From: Woeseiaceae bacterium
GTDB lineage: Bacteria > Pseudomonadota > Gammaproteobacteria > Steroidobacterales > Woeseiaceae
Assembly (NCBI GenBank): GCA_024640345.1
Contig: JAHEFD010000015.1
Span: 1-46,701, forward strand
Direction of reading: 5' to 3'
Length of the DNA: 46,701 bases
Positions 8,691 through 17,096 of this stretch are shown one piece after another (positions within the stretch are counted from its first letter, which is position 1; each line of letters opens with the position of its first letter). Made by a program: the position numbers and the translations under genes. The notes below the pieces were generated by a model. The model was not told the origin of the DNA. It made no database searches and saw only the letters and a program-made list of their open reading frames with translations.

Positions 8691-9812
8691 ATGACAACAG
8701 CAAAAAAGACCGGCGGTCTCGCCGGCGTAACGGCCGGGGCAACAGCGTTATGTACTGTCGGAAAAGAAGGCGCAGGCCTGACGTATCGGGGCTACGACAT
8801 CTATGACCTGTCAGATAACGCCAGTTTCGAGGAAGTCGCCTACCTGTTGCTGCATGGCGCACTGCCGAATCGCCAGGAACTCGACGGCTACATCGCGAAA
8901 CTGAAGTCGTTACGCGATTTACCGGCAGCGCTCCGCCAGGTTCTTGAAATGATCCCGGCCGGTGCGCACCCGATGGATGTTCTGCGGACAGGTGTTTCAT
9001 TCCTTGGAAACATAGAGCCGGAAGGCGGTTTTTCGAATCAGCAGGATACGGCAGATCGGCTGCTGGCCTGCCTGCCATCGATGCTCCTCTACTGGCATCG
9101 CTTTCATACCGACGGCGTCCGCATCGACACGGAAACCGATGATGACAGCGTGGCCGGCCACTTCCTTCATATGTTGCATGACAAAGCACCGAGCGAACTT
9201 CACAGAAAGTGCCTCGACACAACGCTCATTCTTTATGCGGAGCACGAGTTCAACGCGTCAACATTTGCCGGCCGGGTCATTACCGGCACACTTTCCGATA
9301 TGCATTCGGCGGTCACCGGTGCGATCGGCGCGCTTCGTGGTCCGCTGCATGGCGGCGCCAATGAGGCCGCCATGGAGTTGATCCAGAAATTCAGCACACC
9401 GGAGGAGGCGATGAAGGGCGTCATGGGGATGCTCGAGCGCAAAGAGCTGATCATGGGGTTCGGCCATCGTGTTTACACGACTTCCGATCCGCGTAATTCG
9501 GTCAACAAGAAAATGTCGAAAATGCTTGCGGAAGAAGCGGGAGACATGACGCTTTATGATGTTTCCGAGGCGGTTGAATCTGTCATGTGGAACGAGAAGA
9601 AGCTGTTTGCAAATGCAGATTTCTTCGCCGCCAGCGTCTACCATTTTATGGGCATTCCCACTTACCTGTTCACGCCCATATTCGTTTGTTCACGAATTAC
9701 CGGTTGGGCTGCACATGTCATGGAGCAGCGTGCAAACAACAAGCTGATTCGACCCGCGGCCGATTACATCGGTCCGGGTTTGCAGAAATTCGTGCCAATC
9801 GACGAACGCTAG
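8691..9812 (+). CDS. prpC: 2-methylcitrate synthase
   Basis: Condenses propionyl-CoA with oxaloacetate to 2-methylcitrate, the entry step of the cycle. The 373-residue length and the start (GGLAGVTAGATALCTVG, GLTYRGYDI) are those of PrpC rather than the longer hexameric citrate synthase GltA. The citrate synthase motifs are present: GPLHGGAN with the first catalytic His, MGFGHRVY with the second, and an Arg/Asp-rich segment near the C-terminus (RPAADYIGP). It lies 16 bases after prpB and 54 bases before prpD, all on one strand. Some activity with acetyl-CoA is normal for the family. Confidence 0.96.
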   Translation: MTTAKKTGGLAGVTAGATALCTVGKEGAGLTYRGYDIYDLSDNASFEEVAYLLLHGALPNRQELDGYIAKLKSLRDLPAALRQVLEMIPAGAHPMDVLRTGVSFLGNIEPEGGFSNQQDTADRLLACLPSMLLYWHRFHTDGVRIDTETDDDSVAGHFLHMLHDKAPSELHRKCLDTTLILYAEHEFNASTFAGRVITGTLSDMHSAVTGAIGALRGPLHGGANEAAMELIQKFSTPEEAMKGVMGMLERKELIMGFGHRVYTTSDPRNSVNKKMSKMLAEEAGDMTLYDVSEAVESVMWNEKKLFANADFFAASVYHFMGIPTYLFTPIFVCSRITGWAAHVMEQRANNKLIRPAADYIGPGLQKFVPIDER

Positions 9813-9866
9813 AATCAAACAGGCGGAGGGCCGGTCTCCGGTCCAGGAAACCCAGGAAAATTTCTA

Positions 9867-11315
9867 ATGTCACTACATGATATTCGCTCGGCCGAAAGGC
9901 CCGAGCCAGACCAGGTACTCATCGACATCGCGAACTATGTCTGCGATACGCAGATCGAAAGCGACCTCGCTTTCGAAACAGCGCATTACTGCCTCATGGA
10001 TACCCTCGCCTGTGGTTTCCAGGCCCTGGATTATCCTGCCTGCACGAAGCTCCTGGGACCCACGGTTCCCGGCGCCACCATGCCGGGTGGTGCCCGCGTG
10101 CCCGGAACCTCCTACGAGCTGGAGCCGGTTATGGCTGCCTTCAACATTGGCGCGATGATTCGCTGGCTGGACTTCAACGACACCTGGCTCGCAGCGGAAT
10201 GGGGTCATCCGTCGGACAATCTCGGTGGCATCCTGGCGACGGCGGATTACCTGAGTCGTATTGCGCGAGCGCAGGGAAAAGAGCCGCTAACCATGAAAGA
10301 TGTGCTGCAGGCAATGATCAAGGCACATGAAATCCAGGGCGTGCTGGCGCTTGAGAACAGTTTCAACCGGGTCGGGCTCGATCACGTTTTGCTGGTCCGG
10401 GTTGCAACGACGGCCGTGGTGACACGAATGCTCGGCGGCAGCAAGGAGCAGGTTATTAACGCCGTGTCACATGCCTGGATCGATGGTTGTTCGTTACGCA
10501 CCTACCGGCACGCGCCGAACACCGGATCACGAAAGAGCTGGGCGGCCGGCGATGCAACCAGTCGCGGCGTTCGCCTGGCGCTTATCGCGATGACCGGTGA
10601 AATGGGCTATCCGTCGGCTTTGACGGCCAGGACCTGGGGTTACTACGACGTCATGTTCAAAGGCAACGTCTTTTCCTTCCCACAGGGCTATGGCAGCTAT
10701 GTCATGGAGAATATCCTGTTCAAGATTTCCTACCCGGCCGAGTTCCATGCACAGACAGCGGTGGAAGCAGCAATGGCCCTGCACCAGGAGGTCAAAGACC
10801 GCCTGGATGACATCGAGAAAATCGTCATTGAAACGCAGGAGCCGGGCGTCCGCATTATCGACAAGACCGGCGAGCTAAATAACCCGGCCGACCGGGATCA
10901 CTGTCTTCAGTACATGATTGCGGTGCCAATGATTTTTGGTCGCCTGAGGGCAGCCGACTACGAAGACGACGTTGCGAGCGATTCCCGTATCGATGCGCTG
11001 CGGTCGAAAATGGAAGTCAGCGAGAACAAGGCTTATACCAAAGACTATTTTGATCCCGACAAGCGCTATATAGGTAATGCAATACAGGTGTTTTTCAAAG
11101 ACGGCTCGAGGACCGAAAAAGTAGCCGTCGATTTCCCGATCGGACATCGGGAACGTCGCGATGAAGGTATTCCTGTACTCAAGCAAAAATTCAGGGACAG
11201 CGTGTCGGGTAAACTAAGAACCGCCCAGTGGGAAACACTGGACACCGTCTCTGCCGATCGTGACAAGCTGGCCGCGCTGGCGGTCGACGACTTCATGGCG
11301 ATGCTGGTTACCTAG
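9867..11315 (+). CDS. prpD: 2-methylcitrate dehydratase (MmgE/PrpD family)
   Basis: Dehydrates 2-methylcitrate to 2-methyl-cis-aconitate. The 482 residues match PrpD of enterobacteria in length. Recognisable stretches are [18 protein letters not shown] near the N-terminus, [28 protein letters not shown] and [14 protein letters not shown]. The pathway then needs an aconitase (AcnB) to reach 2-methylisocitrate for PrpB; none is in this window, and the AcnD/PrpF alternative is absent, so a housekeeping aconitase elsewhere is inferred. It follows prpC after 54 bases and ends 24 bases before the S9 peptidase gene, which may be partly co-transcribed. Confidence 0.95.
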   Translation: MSLHDIRSAERPEPDQVLIDIANYVCDTQIESDLAFETAHYCLMDTLACGFQALDYPACTKLLGPTVPGATMPGGARVPGTSYELEPVMAAFNIGAMIRWLDFNDTWLAAEWGHPSDNLGGILATADYLSRIARAQGKEPLTMKDVLQAMIKAHEIQGVLALENSFNRVGLDHVLLVRVATTAVVTRMLGGSKEQVINAVSHAWIDGCSLRTYRHAPNTGSRKSWAAGDATSRGVRLALIAMTGEMGYPSALTARTWGYYDVMFKGNVFSFPQGYGSYVMENILFKISYPAEFHAQTAVEAAMALHQEVKDRLDDIEKIVIETQEPGVRIIDKTGELNNPADRDHCLQYMIAVPMIFGRLRAADYEDDVASDSRIDALRSKMEVSENKAYTKDYFDPDKRYIGNAIQVFFKDGSRTEKVAVDFPIGHRERRDEGIPVLKQKFRDSVSGKLRTAQWETLDTVSADRDKLAALAVDDFMAMLVT

Positions 11316-11339
11316 CCAGCTGCAGAAAAAGGGGAACCT

Positions 11340-13316
11340 GTGCGAACACAAATGAGATTTTTTCCCGGCATGGTTTGCCTTCTTTCCACGCTGGCGCTCA
11401 GCGCGGAGCCCTCTGTCACCACGGTTAACAACGGCAACCTCGTCCTGGAGGACATGCCACCGATACCGGCAGATATTGTCGATGACCTGACTCGATACCA
11501 GAACGCTCGCTCAGCGAGTTTTCGCGACTGGACTGAAGACGGCAAGGGCATTTACATCACGACCCGCTTCGGTGACGTCAACCAGATCCACCGGGTAGAT
11601 ATGCCGGGTGGCGCCCGGCGGCAAATCACGTTCTTCAAGGAGCCAGTCAGTAGCGTTCAGCGCCAGCGGCGAGGAAACAAGGTCACCTTCACACGCGATG
11701 TTGGCGGGGGCGAGTTTTACCAGGTTTTTCTCCTGGACCCGGACAACGGCACAACCACGATGCTGACCGATGGTGAGTCACGTAATGGCGGAACGGTGTG
11801 GGATCGCGCCGGACGACAAATCGCGTACTCGAGTACGCGACGGAATGGCACCTCCAATGACGTCTGGATGATGGATCCCGAGGATCCTGCCAGTGCGCGG
11901 CTGGTGCTTGAATCTCCCGATGGTTCCTACTGGACCCCGATCGACTTTTCGCCCAGTGGCAGTAAAGTGCTGGTGCAGAACTATGTAAGCATCAACGATG
12001 CCCGCGTCAACCTGCTCGATCTCGATACAGGCAGTGTCGCGCTGCTGGTCGGCGGAGGCGAAAACCTTAGTGCCAACTTTCCCGTTGGCTTCGACGACGA
12101 CAACAACGGCTTCTGGTTTGTTACGGACCAGGGTAGCGAGTTTCGACAACTGGCCTGGCAGTCTGCGGAGCCTGGCGCAGCGCCCGAGATAGTGACCGGA
12201 GATATCCATTGGGATGTCGATAGCACCGAAATCAGCCAGGATGGTCGCCGTATTGCATTTACGACCAACGAAGGCGGTATGTCGCGTCTCTACTTGATGG
12301 ATGCGCGTACGCGGGAATACAAAGCCGTGCAAAACATCCCGACGGCCATCGCATCGGGACTCACCTTCAGCCCGGACGGCAGCAAGCTGGCGATGACCCT
12401 CAATATGCCAACGACGCCGAGCGACGCTTTCGTTCTGGAACTGGGGCGTGCGCCGCTGGATCATGGCCAATTGACACGCTGGACGATGAGCGAAGTTGGC
12501 GGCCTGGATACTTCGCGTTTTCGCTCGCCCGAACTGGTGAATTTCCCCACGTTCGATGAGGTCGACGGTGTGGCACGGCAAATCCCGGCGTGGGTATACA
12601 AGCCGCAGGGAAAAGGACCCTTTCCGGTTGTCGTCTCGATTCACGGCGGCCCGGAAGGACAGACGCGGCCCGGTTTTTCCAGTACCTACCAGATGTGGAT
12701 TGACAAGCTTGGTGTCGCCGTTGTGCTGCCGAACGTGCGGGGCTCATCCGGCTATGGCAAGAGTTACCTGCTGCTCGACAATAATTTCAATCGGGAAGAC
12801 ACCGTACGTGACATTGGTGCATTGCTGGACTGGATTGGGACCCAGCCGGATCTCGATGCCGACCGAATCGGCCTGATTGGTGGCAGCTACGGCGGTTACA
12901 TGACGCTGGCCAGTTCTTTTCATTACAGCGACAAGCTGAAAGCAGCGGTGGAGCGTTATGGAATCAGCAACTTTGTGACATTTCTCGAGAACACGCAGGA
13001 TTACCGTCGCGATTCGCGGCGGGCCGAGTACGGAGATGAGCGCGATCCCGCCATGCGCGCATTTTTCGAAAAGACGGCGCCGCTGAATAACGCCGACAAA
13101 ATCAGGATCCCGATGCTGATCGTCCAGGGAGAGAACGATCCTCGTGTGCCGGTCACCGAGTCCGAGCAGATCGTGGCGGCACTAAGGGCGAACGGCCAAA
13201 GCGTGTGGTACATGAATGCGATGAACGAAGGACATGGCTATCGCAAGAAGGAAAACATCGATATCTATGAGCAGGCCACAGTGCTGTTTTTCCGGAAATA
13301 CCTGGTCGGCGACTGA
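11340..13316 (+). CDS. Exported S9-family prolyl oligopeptidase/dipeptidyl-peptidase-like enzyme
   Basis: A 658-residue serine peptidase. An N-terminal signal (RFFPGMVCLLSTLALSAEP) is followed by a beta-propeller of PD40/WD40-like repeats (residues about 50-380, for example GRQIAYSS, GSKVLVQN, GRRIAFTT, GSKLAMTL) and an alpha/beta-hydrolase domain. The catalytic triad is visible: Ser516 in GGSYGGY, Asp600 in ENDPRVPV and His632 in EGHGY. GTG at 11340 is taken as the start since GGGGA sits four bases upstream; ATG at 11352 is the alternative, with poorer spacing. Such enzymes trim short, often proline-containing peptides in the periplasm. It lies between prpD and rsmG with short gaps. Confidence 0.93.
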   Translation: MRTQMRFFPGMVCLLSTLALSAEPSVTTVNNGNLVLEDMPPIPADIVDDLTRYQNARSASFRDWTEDGKGIYITTRFGDVNQIHRVDMPGGARRQITFFKEPVSSVQRQRRGNKVTFTRDVGGGEFYQVFLLDPDNGTTTMLTDGESRNGGTVWDRAGRQIAYSSTRRNGTSNDVWMMDPEDPASARLVLESPDGSYWTPIDFSPSGSKVLVQNYVSINDARVNLLDLDTGSVALLVGGGENLSANFPVGFDDDNNGFWFVTDQGSEFRQLAWQSAEPGAAPEIVTGDIHWDVDSTEISQDGRRIAFTTNEGGMSRLYLMDARTREYKAVQNIPTAIASGLTFSPDGSKLAMTLNMPTTPSDAFVLELGRAPLDHGQLTRWTMSEVGGLDTSRFRSPELVNFPTFDEVDGVARQIPAWVYKPQGKGPFPVVVSIHGGPEGQTRPGFSSTYQMWIDKLGVAVVLPNVRGSSGYGKSYLLLDNNFNREDTVRDIGALLDWIGTQPDLDADRIGLIGGSYGGYMTLASSFHYSDKLKAAVERYGISNFVTFLENTQDYRRDSRRAEYGDERDPAMRAFFEKTAPLNNADKIRIPMLIVQGENDPRVPVTESEQIVAALRANGQSVWYMNAMNEGHGYRKKENIDIYEQATVLFFRKYLVGD

Positions 13317-13326
13317 AGGGACGCTC

Positions 13327-13959
13327 ATGACCGCGGAGAAGATTGCTGCTGGCGTCGAAATGCTGGGACAGGAGCTGCCCGGTGAGGCTATTGCGCAGAT
13401 GTCAGCGTTGCTTGGTGAATTGGGACGTTGGGGTAAACGGATTAACCTGACCGCCATTCTCGACCTGGACGAGATGGTCAGCGCTCACATTCTCGACAGC
13501 CTGGCAGTCAGGCCGCTCGTGGAGGGCCCGGATGTGATCGACATTGGTACGGGGGCTGGCTTTCCCGGCCTGCCGCTTGCGATCGCCGAGCCGGGTATCA
13601 CCTTCACGCTGCTCGATGGCAACGGCAAAAAGATCAGTTTCGTCAAGCACATGATCGGACAACTGGGCCTCTCGAACGTGACGGCGATAAAAGCTCGCGC
13701 AGAGGACTATGCACCCGGCAAACGCTTTGATACCGTGATCGCCCGGGCACTGGCAACGGTACCGCGACTGATTGAGCTTTCGGCTCACCTGGTTCGAGAG
13801 GACGGACAGTTGCTGGCGCTCAAAGGGAAATACCCGGCCGAAGAGCTGGAAGCAATAAAAGCACTTCCCGAATGGGAATTTAGCGTAACCAAACTGACGG
13901 TGCCTTTCCTCGAGGCGCATGCACGGCATGCTGTCAGTGTGCGCAGGACGAAGACTTAA
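13327..13959 (+). CDS. rsmG: 16S rRNA (guanine-527-N7)-methyltransferase
   Basis: RsmG (GidB) methylates N7 of G527 in 16S rRNA using S-adenosylmethionine. The 210-residue protein has the family's RINLTAI and HILDSLAV segments and the SAM-binding loop DIGTGAGFPGLPLAI, followed by LLDGNGKKISFVKH and VIARALA. The ATG at 13327 is chosen because GAAGGGA stands about seven bases upstream and the N-terminus then has normal length. The next gene, parA, starts five bases after the stop. rsmG-parA-parB upstream of atp genes is an old conserved order near the origin, although here two other genes come between parB and atpI. Confidence 0.96.
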   Translation: MTAEKIAAGVEMLGQELPGEAIAQMSALLGELGRWGKRINLTAILDLDEMVSAHILDSLAVRPLVEGPDVIDIGTGAGFPGLPLAIAEPGITFTLLDGNGKKISFVKHMIGQLGLSNVTAIKARAEDYAPGKRFDTVIARALATVPRLIELSAHLVREDGQLLALKGKYPAEELEAIKALPEWEFSVTKLTVPFLEAHARHAVSVRRTKT

Positions 13960-13964
13960 TCTAA

Positions 13965-14750
13965 ATGGCACGCATCATCGCAGTTGCGAACCAAAAAGGC
14001 GGCGTGGGCAAGACCACCACGTGCGTCAATCTGGCAGCCTCGCTGGCGGCTACGCAGCGCCGCGTGTTGCTGATCGATCTCGATCCGCAGGGCAACGCGA
14101 CGATGGGTTGTGGCATCGATAAACGCGAACTTGAGCTGACCACCTGTGATGTGTTGCTCGGCGAAGCGTCGGCGGCCGATACGATCATTTCTGCACCCGA
14201 GGGCGGATTCGCCGTTATGCCAGGCAACGAAGACCTGACGCTGGCCGAAGTAAAGCTGCTGCAGGAAATCGGGCGGGAGATGCGCCTCAGAAAAGCGCTG
14301 GAGCCGATTAGTGGCATCTACGATTTCATCCTGATTGACTGTCCGCCGTCGATCAATATGTTGACGGTCAATGCATTGACGGCAGCTGATGGCGTGCTGA
14401 TCCCCATGCAGTGTGAGTATTATGCACTTGAAGGATTGAGCTCGCTGCTCAACACAATCGAGCAGGTGCGTGACTCGGTGAACCCGGAGCTGGAAGTCTA
14501 CGGGTTGCTGCGAACGATGGTCGATCCGCGAATCAACCTTTCAAACGAGGTTTCGGATCAACTGGTCAGCCACTTTAATGACAAGGTATTTCGCACGGTG
14601 GTACCGCGAAATGTGCGGTTGGCTGAGGCGCCGAGTTTTGGCAGGCCGGTGCTTTATCACGATCGAAATTCCCGGGGTGCGCTCGCGTACCTGGCGTTGG
14701 CGGGAGAAGTGCTGCGCAGGGAAGACGAGCGCGTAGCCGTTGGCCAGTAA
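13965..14750 (+). CDS. parA: Chromosome-partitioning ATPase ParA (Soj)
   Basis: A DNA-binding P-loop ATPase of the Soj/MinD group that moves newly copied origins together with ParB. The deviant Walker A is at the N-terminus (NQKGGVGKTTTCVNLA), the A' motif is DLDPQGNA and Walker B is DFILIDCPPS. It has 261 residues and lacks the N-terminal helix-turn-helix domain of plasmid-type ParA, as expected for the chromosomal type. It sits between rsmG and parB in a tight operon (5 and 38 base gaps). Confidence 0.97.
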   Translation: MARIIAVANQKGGVGKTTTCVNLAASLAATQRRVLLIDLDPQGNATMGCGIDKRELELTTCDVLLGEASAADTIISAPEGGFAVMPGNEDLTLAEVKLLQEIGREMRLRKALEPISGIYDFILIDCPPSINMLTVNALTAADGVLIPMQCEYYALEGLSSLLNTIEQVRDSVNPELEVYGLLRTMVDPRINLSNEVSDQLVSHFNDKVFRTVVPRNVRLAEAPSFGRPVLYHDRNSRGALAYLALAGEVLRREDERVAVGQ

Positions 14751-14788
14751 ACCGTCAATAACAAAGAATCTGTAAGCTGAGATAAGGC

Positions 14789-15691
14789 ATGACAAAAAAG
14801 AAAAGACTCGGCCGTGGTCTCGACGCGCTGTTGAGTAAACCCGCCGCAATGGCAAAAGCAGAACCTGGAACAGCTGCTGCTACCCCGGGCGCCGAGGCCC
14901 TGCTCAACATACCGGTTGATCTGCTGCAACGTGGCCAGTATCAACCGCGTGTCGATATGCGCCAGGACACCCTGGAGGATCTCGCTAAATCAATTAATGC
15001 CCAGGGCGTTGTTCAGCCTATCGTCGCGCGACCCCTGAAGATGACCGGCAACGTTCAGCGATATGAAATCATCGCAGGTGAGCGTCGCTGGCGGGCGGCA
15101 CAGCTGGCAGGCCTGCAGGAAATCCCGACGGTCGTTCGGGACGTCCCCGATGAGGCCGCAATCGCGATGGCCCTGATCGAAAATATTCAGCGGGAAAACC
15201 TTAACCCGCTCGAAGAAGCAAGGGCGCTTGACCGGCTGATACGTGAATTTGACCTGACTCACCAGGAAGCGGCAGAAGCGGTCGGCCGGTCGAGAGCTGC
15301 GGTGAGCAATCTGCTGCGACTCCAGGAGCTGTCGGATAAAGTGAAATCACTGCTCGAAGACCGGCAGCTGGAAATGGGGCATGCGAGGGCGCTCCTCGCC
15401 ATCACGAACAAGGCGCAGCAATATGATGCGGCGCGACAAGTCATCAAGAAGGGACTGTCTGTTCGTGAGACAGAAAGCCTCGTTCGTCGGATGCAGGCGG
15501 GCGATTCGGGAAAATCCGCGAAAAAAGAGAAGGCATCAGCGGATGGCGACATCAAGCGGCTGGAGATGGACCTGGCCGACAAGCTGGGCGCAAAGGTTCG
15601 CGTCGATCATTCGAAGAAAGGCAGCGGCAAGCTGATCATCGCCTACAATTCGCTTGACGAACTCGACGGCATCCTGAAGCACATCAAATAG
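14789..15691 (+). CDS. parB: Chromosome-partitioning protein ParB (Spo0J)
   Basis: The parS-binding CTPase clamp that loads onto DNA near the origin and stimulates ParA. It starts KKKRLGRGLDALLS, a standard chromosomal ParB opening. The CTP-binding region shows GERRWRAAQLAG and ENIQRENLNPLEEA; the DNA-binding helix-turn-helix follows (THQEAAEAVGRSRAAVSNLLRL). A Lys-rich linker (SGKSAKKEKAS, around residues 235-250) leads to the C-terminal dimerisation domain with SGKLIIAYNSLDELDGIL. At 300 residues it is full length. It ends 82 bases before the end of the convergent SPFH gene, with a hairpin between. I found no convincing parS site in the window. Confidence 0.97.
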   Translation: MTKKKRLGRGLDALLSKPAAMAKAEPGTAAATPGAEALLNIPVDLLQRGQYQPRVDMRQDTLEDLAKSINAQGVVQPIVARPLKMTGNVQRYEIIAGERRWRAAQLAGLQEIPTVVRDVPDEAAIAMALIENIQRENLNPLEEARALDRLIREFDLTHQEAAEAVGRSRAAVSNLLRLQELSDKVKSLLEDRQLEMGHARALLAITNKAQQYDAARQVIKKGLSVRETESLVRRMQAGDSGKSAKKEKASADGDIKRLEMDLADKLGAKVRVDHSKKGSGKLIIAYNSLDELDGILKHIK

Positions 15692-15721
15692 CGGCCAGCA
15701 TCAAAGCGGCGCACTGACTCC

Positions 15722-15752
15722 AAAAAAGATGAACGCCCCTCGCGGGGCGTTC
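15722..15752 (-). terminator. Intrinsic terminator of the SPFH gene
   Basis: Perfect 9-bp stem GAACGCCCC/GGGGCGTTC (15731-15752) with loop TCGC. Read on the minus strand it is followed by a T-run (complement of the A6 at 15722-15727), the classic layout for stopping transcription of the minus-strand SPFH gene. On the plus strand the tail is CGGTTT, so it may also weakly stop parB transcripts. Confidence 0.85.
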
Positions 15753-15773
15753 CGGTTTGCCAGGCCTTTGCTG

Positions 15774-16670
15774 CTACTGGTTACCGTCGTTTGTCGGAAA
15801 CCGTTGCGTATCGAGGATCACATCGAAGCCCTGCATGTTGGCCGGCATGACCACCAGCTGGCCTTCGTTCTCGGCAAAACTCTGCAACGCAACATTGATT
15901 TCATGTTGCAGGTACTGCGCGGTCAGGCTGTCGTTGATGATGCTGTTTGCCTGTGCAATACCTCTCGCACGCTCGATCTCGATTTCCGCGTCCTTCTTCG
16001 CGATGTCGACAGAGATCTGTTTCGCTTCCAGCTTCTTCTGGTTGGCAACCGCCTCGCGGATGCTTGCCTCGATGCTCGGATCCGTGTTCAGGGCCCGGAC
16101 GACGACTCTTGAAATTTGCAGAGCGTCGCCATCCTTGGCTTCCAGTCGTACCTGCAGGCTATCCTGAATGGACGTCTGCAACGCATCGCGCAGTTTGTGC
16201 AGTTCGAGGCTGTCGATTTTGGCGATTTCCTCATAGACCGCACCCCGCGCTTCGCGATAGACGATCCCATACGCCGGCAGAATGGCCTCCGGAGCGTCCT
16301 GCGATGCGTTGGCGTATTTCACCATCAGTTCTGCAATCGCATCGGGTGACGCGTTGTAGTAGACCGTGACATCGAGGTCCTGGAGCGACAGGTTATCAGC
16401 CGCTTTCGGCTTCAGGTCATTAAGATCCAGCGCGATTTCCTTGGCGCTGAATTCATAGGCCTGTGTCAGCAAAGGCAGCTTGAAGTTCATGCCCGGGCCA
16501 TTTTCCACGAGGTCGACCCTGCCAAGCGTTCTTTCAACGCCAACGTGGCCGGTATCCACAATGTAGAAAGAGTCGAACAGGAACGATACGGCCAGGGCAG
16601 CGAGAACAATTCCACCGATGGCCCAACCTGCCCTTTTGGGGGCACCTATTCTAAGTTCGTTGTTTATCAT
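15774..16670 (-). CDS. SPFH/Band-7 (prohibitin-like) membrane protein
   Basis: A 298-residue protein with one N-terminal transmembrane segment (WAIGGIVLAALAVSFLFDSFYIV) and then a Band-7 domain beginning DTGHVGVERTLGRV. The rest, with LQDLDVTVYYNASPDAI and a long helix (residues about 180-240, QKKLEAKQISVDIAKKDAEIEIERARG), is typical of prohibitin-type SPFH proteins that form large ring assemblies and influence membrane proteases such as FtsH. It is a single gene, not an hflK-hflC pair, and resembles eukaryotic prohibitin more than HflC. ATG at 16670 is preferred because GGAGAG lies seven bases upstream; a 19-residue in-frame extension upstream has no such support. A strong terminator follows at 15722-15752. 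Confidence 0.88.
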   Translation of the reverse strand: MINNELRIGAPKRAGWAIGGIVLAALAVSFLFDSFYIVDTGHVGVERTLGRVDLVENGPGMNFKLPLLTQAYEFSAKEIALDLNDLKPKAADNLSLQDLDVTVYYNASPDAIAELMVKYANASQDAPEAILPAYGIVYREARGAVYEEIAKIDSLELHKLRDALQTSIQDSLQVRLEAKDGDALQISRVVVRALNTDPSIEASIREAVANQKKLEAKQISVDIAKKDAEIEIERARGIAQANSIINDSLTAQYLQHEINVALQSFAENEGQLVVMPANMQGFDVILDTQRFPTNDGNQ

Positions 16671-17096
16671 GTCACTCTCCTTCGTAACAGGCGACTCATT
16701 CGCCCGAAATCCAACTACGAAACACACCAGGTGATGTGCTCCGCAATGTGATTTCGAGTAATTAATTTACGAAGAAAAATCGTTCCCGACATCTTGATTT
16801 CGTCGAAAAATCTGGCGGGCTCTATTTTGAAAATGTGGACAAAAACTTACACGGGCGAGTGAGCGCAGTGTTTTGTTATGAGGTCGGGGTTTGGGGATAA
16901 ATTTAAGACCCCTCTCATTTGAACGGGAGAGATTGGCAACACCTGGAATTGCTGACCCCGAAAGGATGATCCGATCCGGTCAAAAACGGCCGAGGGCCCG
17001 TCGATCGGGCGATGCAGGGCGAATTTTGTGGTTTTCCCCGCACAGGCCGGATCAGGTCATGTTACGAAAGTTTGTCGCCCTGAAGCTGAATGTGTT
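16671..17096. other. Intergenic region between SPFH and EAL genes
   Basis: A 426-base stretch with no convincing gene. The part nearest the SPFH start (16751-16850) is AT-rich and probably holds its promoter. An inverted repeat GCCCG-TCGAT-CGGGC lies near 16996-17010, and the segment around 16892-16913 has GGGGATAAATTTAAGACCCC, a G4/C4-flanked AT-rich motif of unknown meaning. A short plus-strand open frame from 16891 overlaps the EAL gene end and has no family features, so it is not called. Confidence 0.5.

Noticed and set aside
13965..15773. Search for parS sites near parA-parB
   Set aside because: No match to TGTTTCACGTGAAACA or a near variant was found by eye here or elsewhere in the window; the sites may lie outside.
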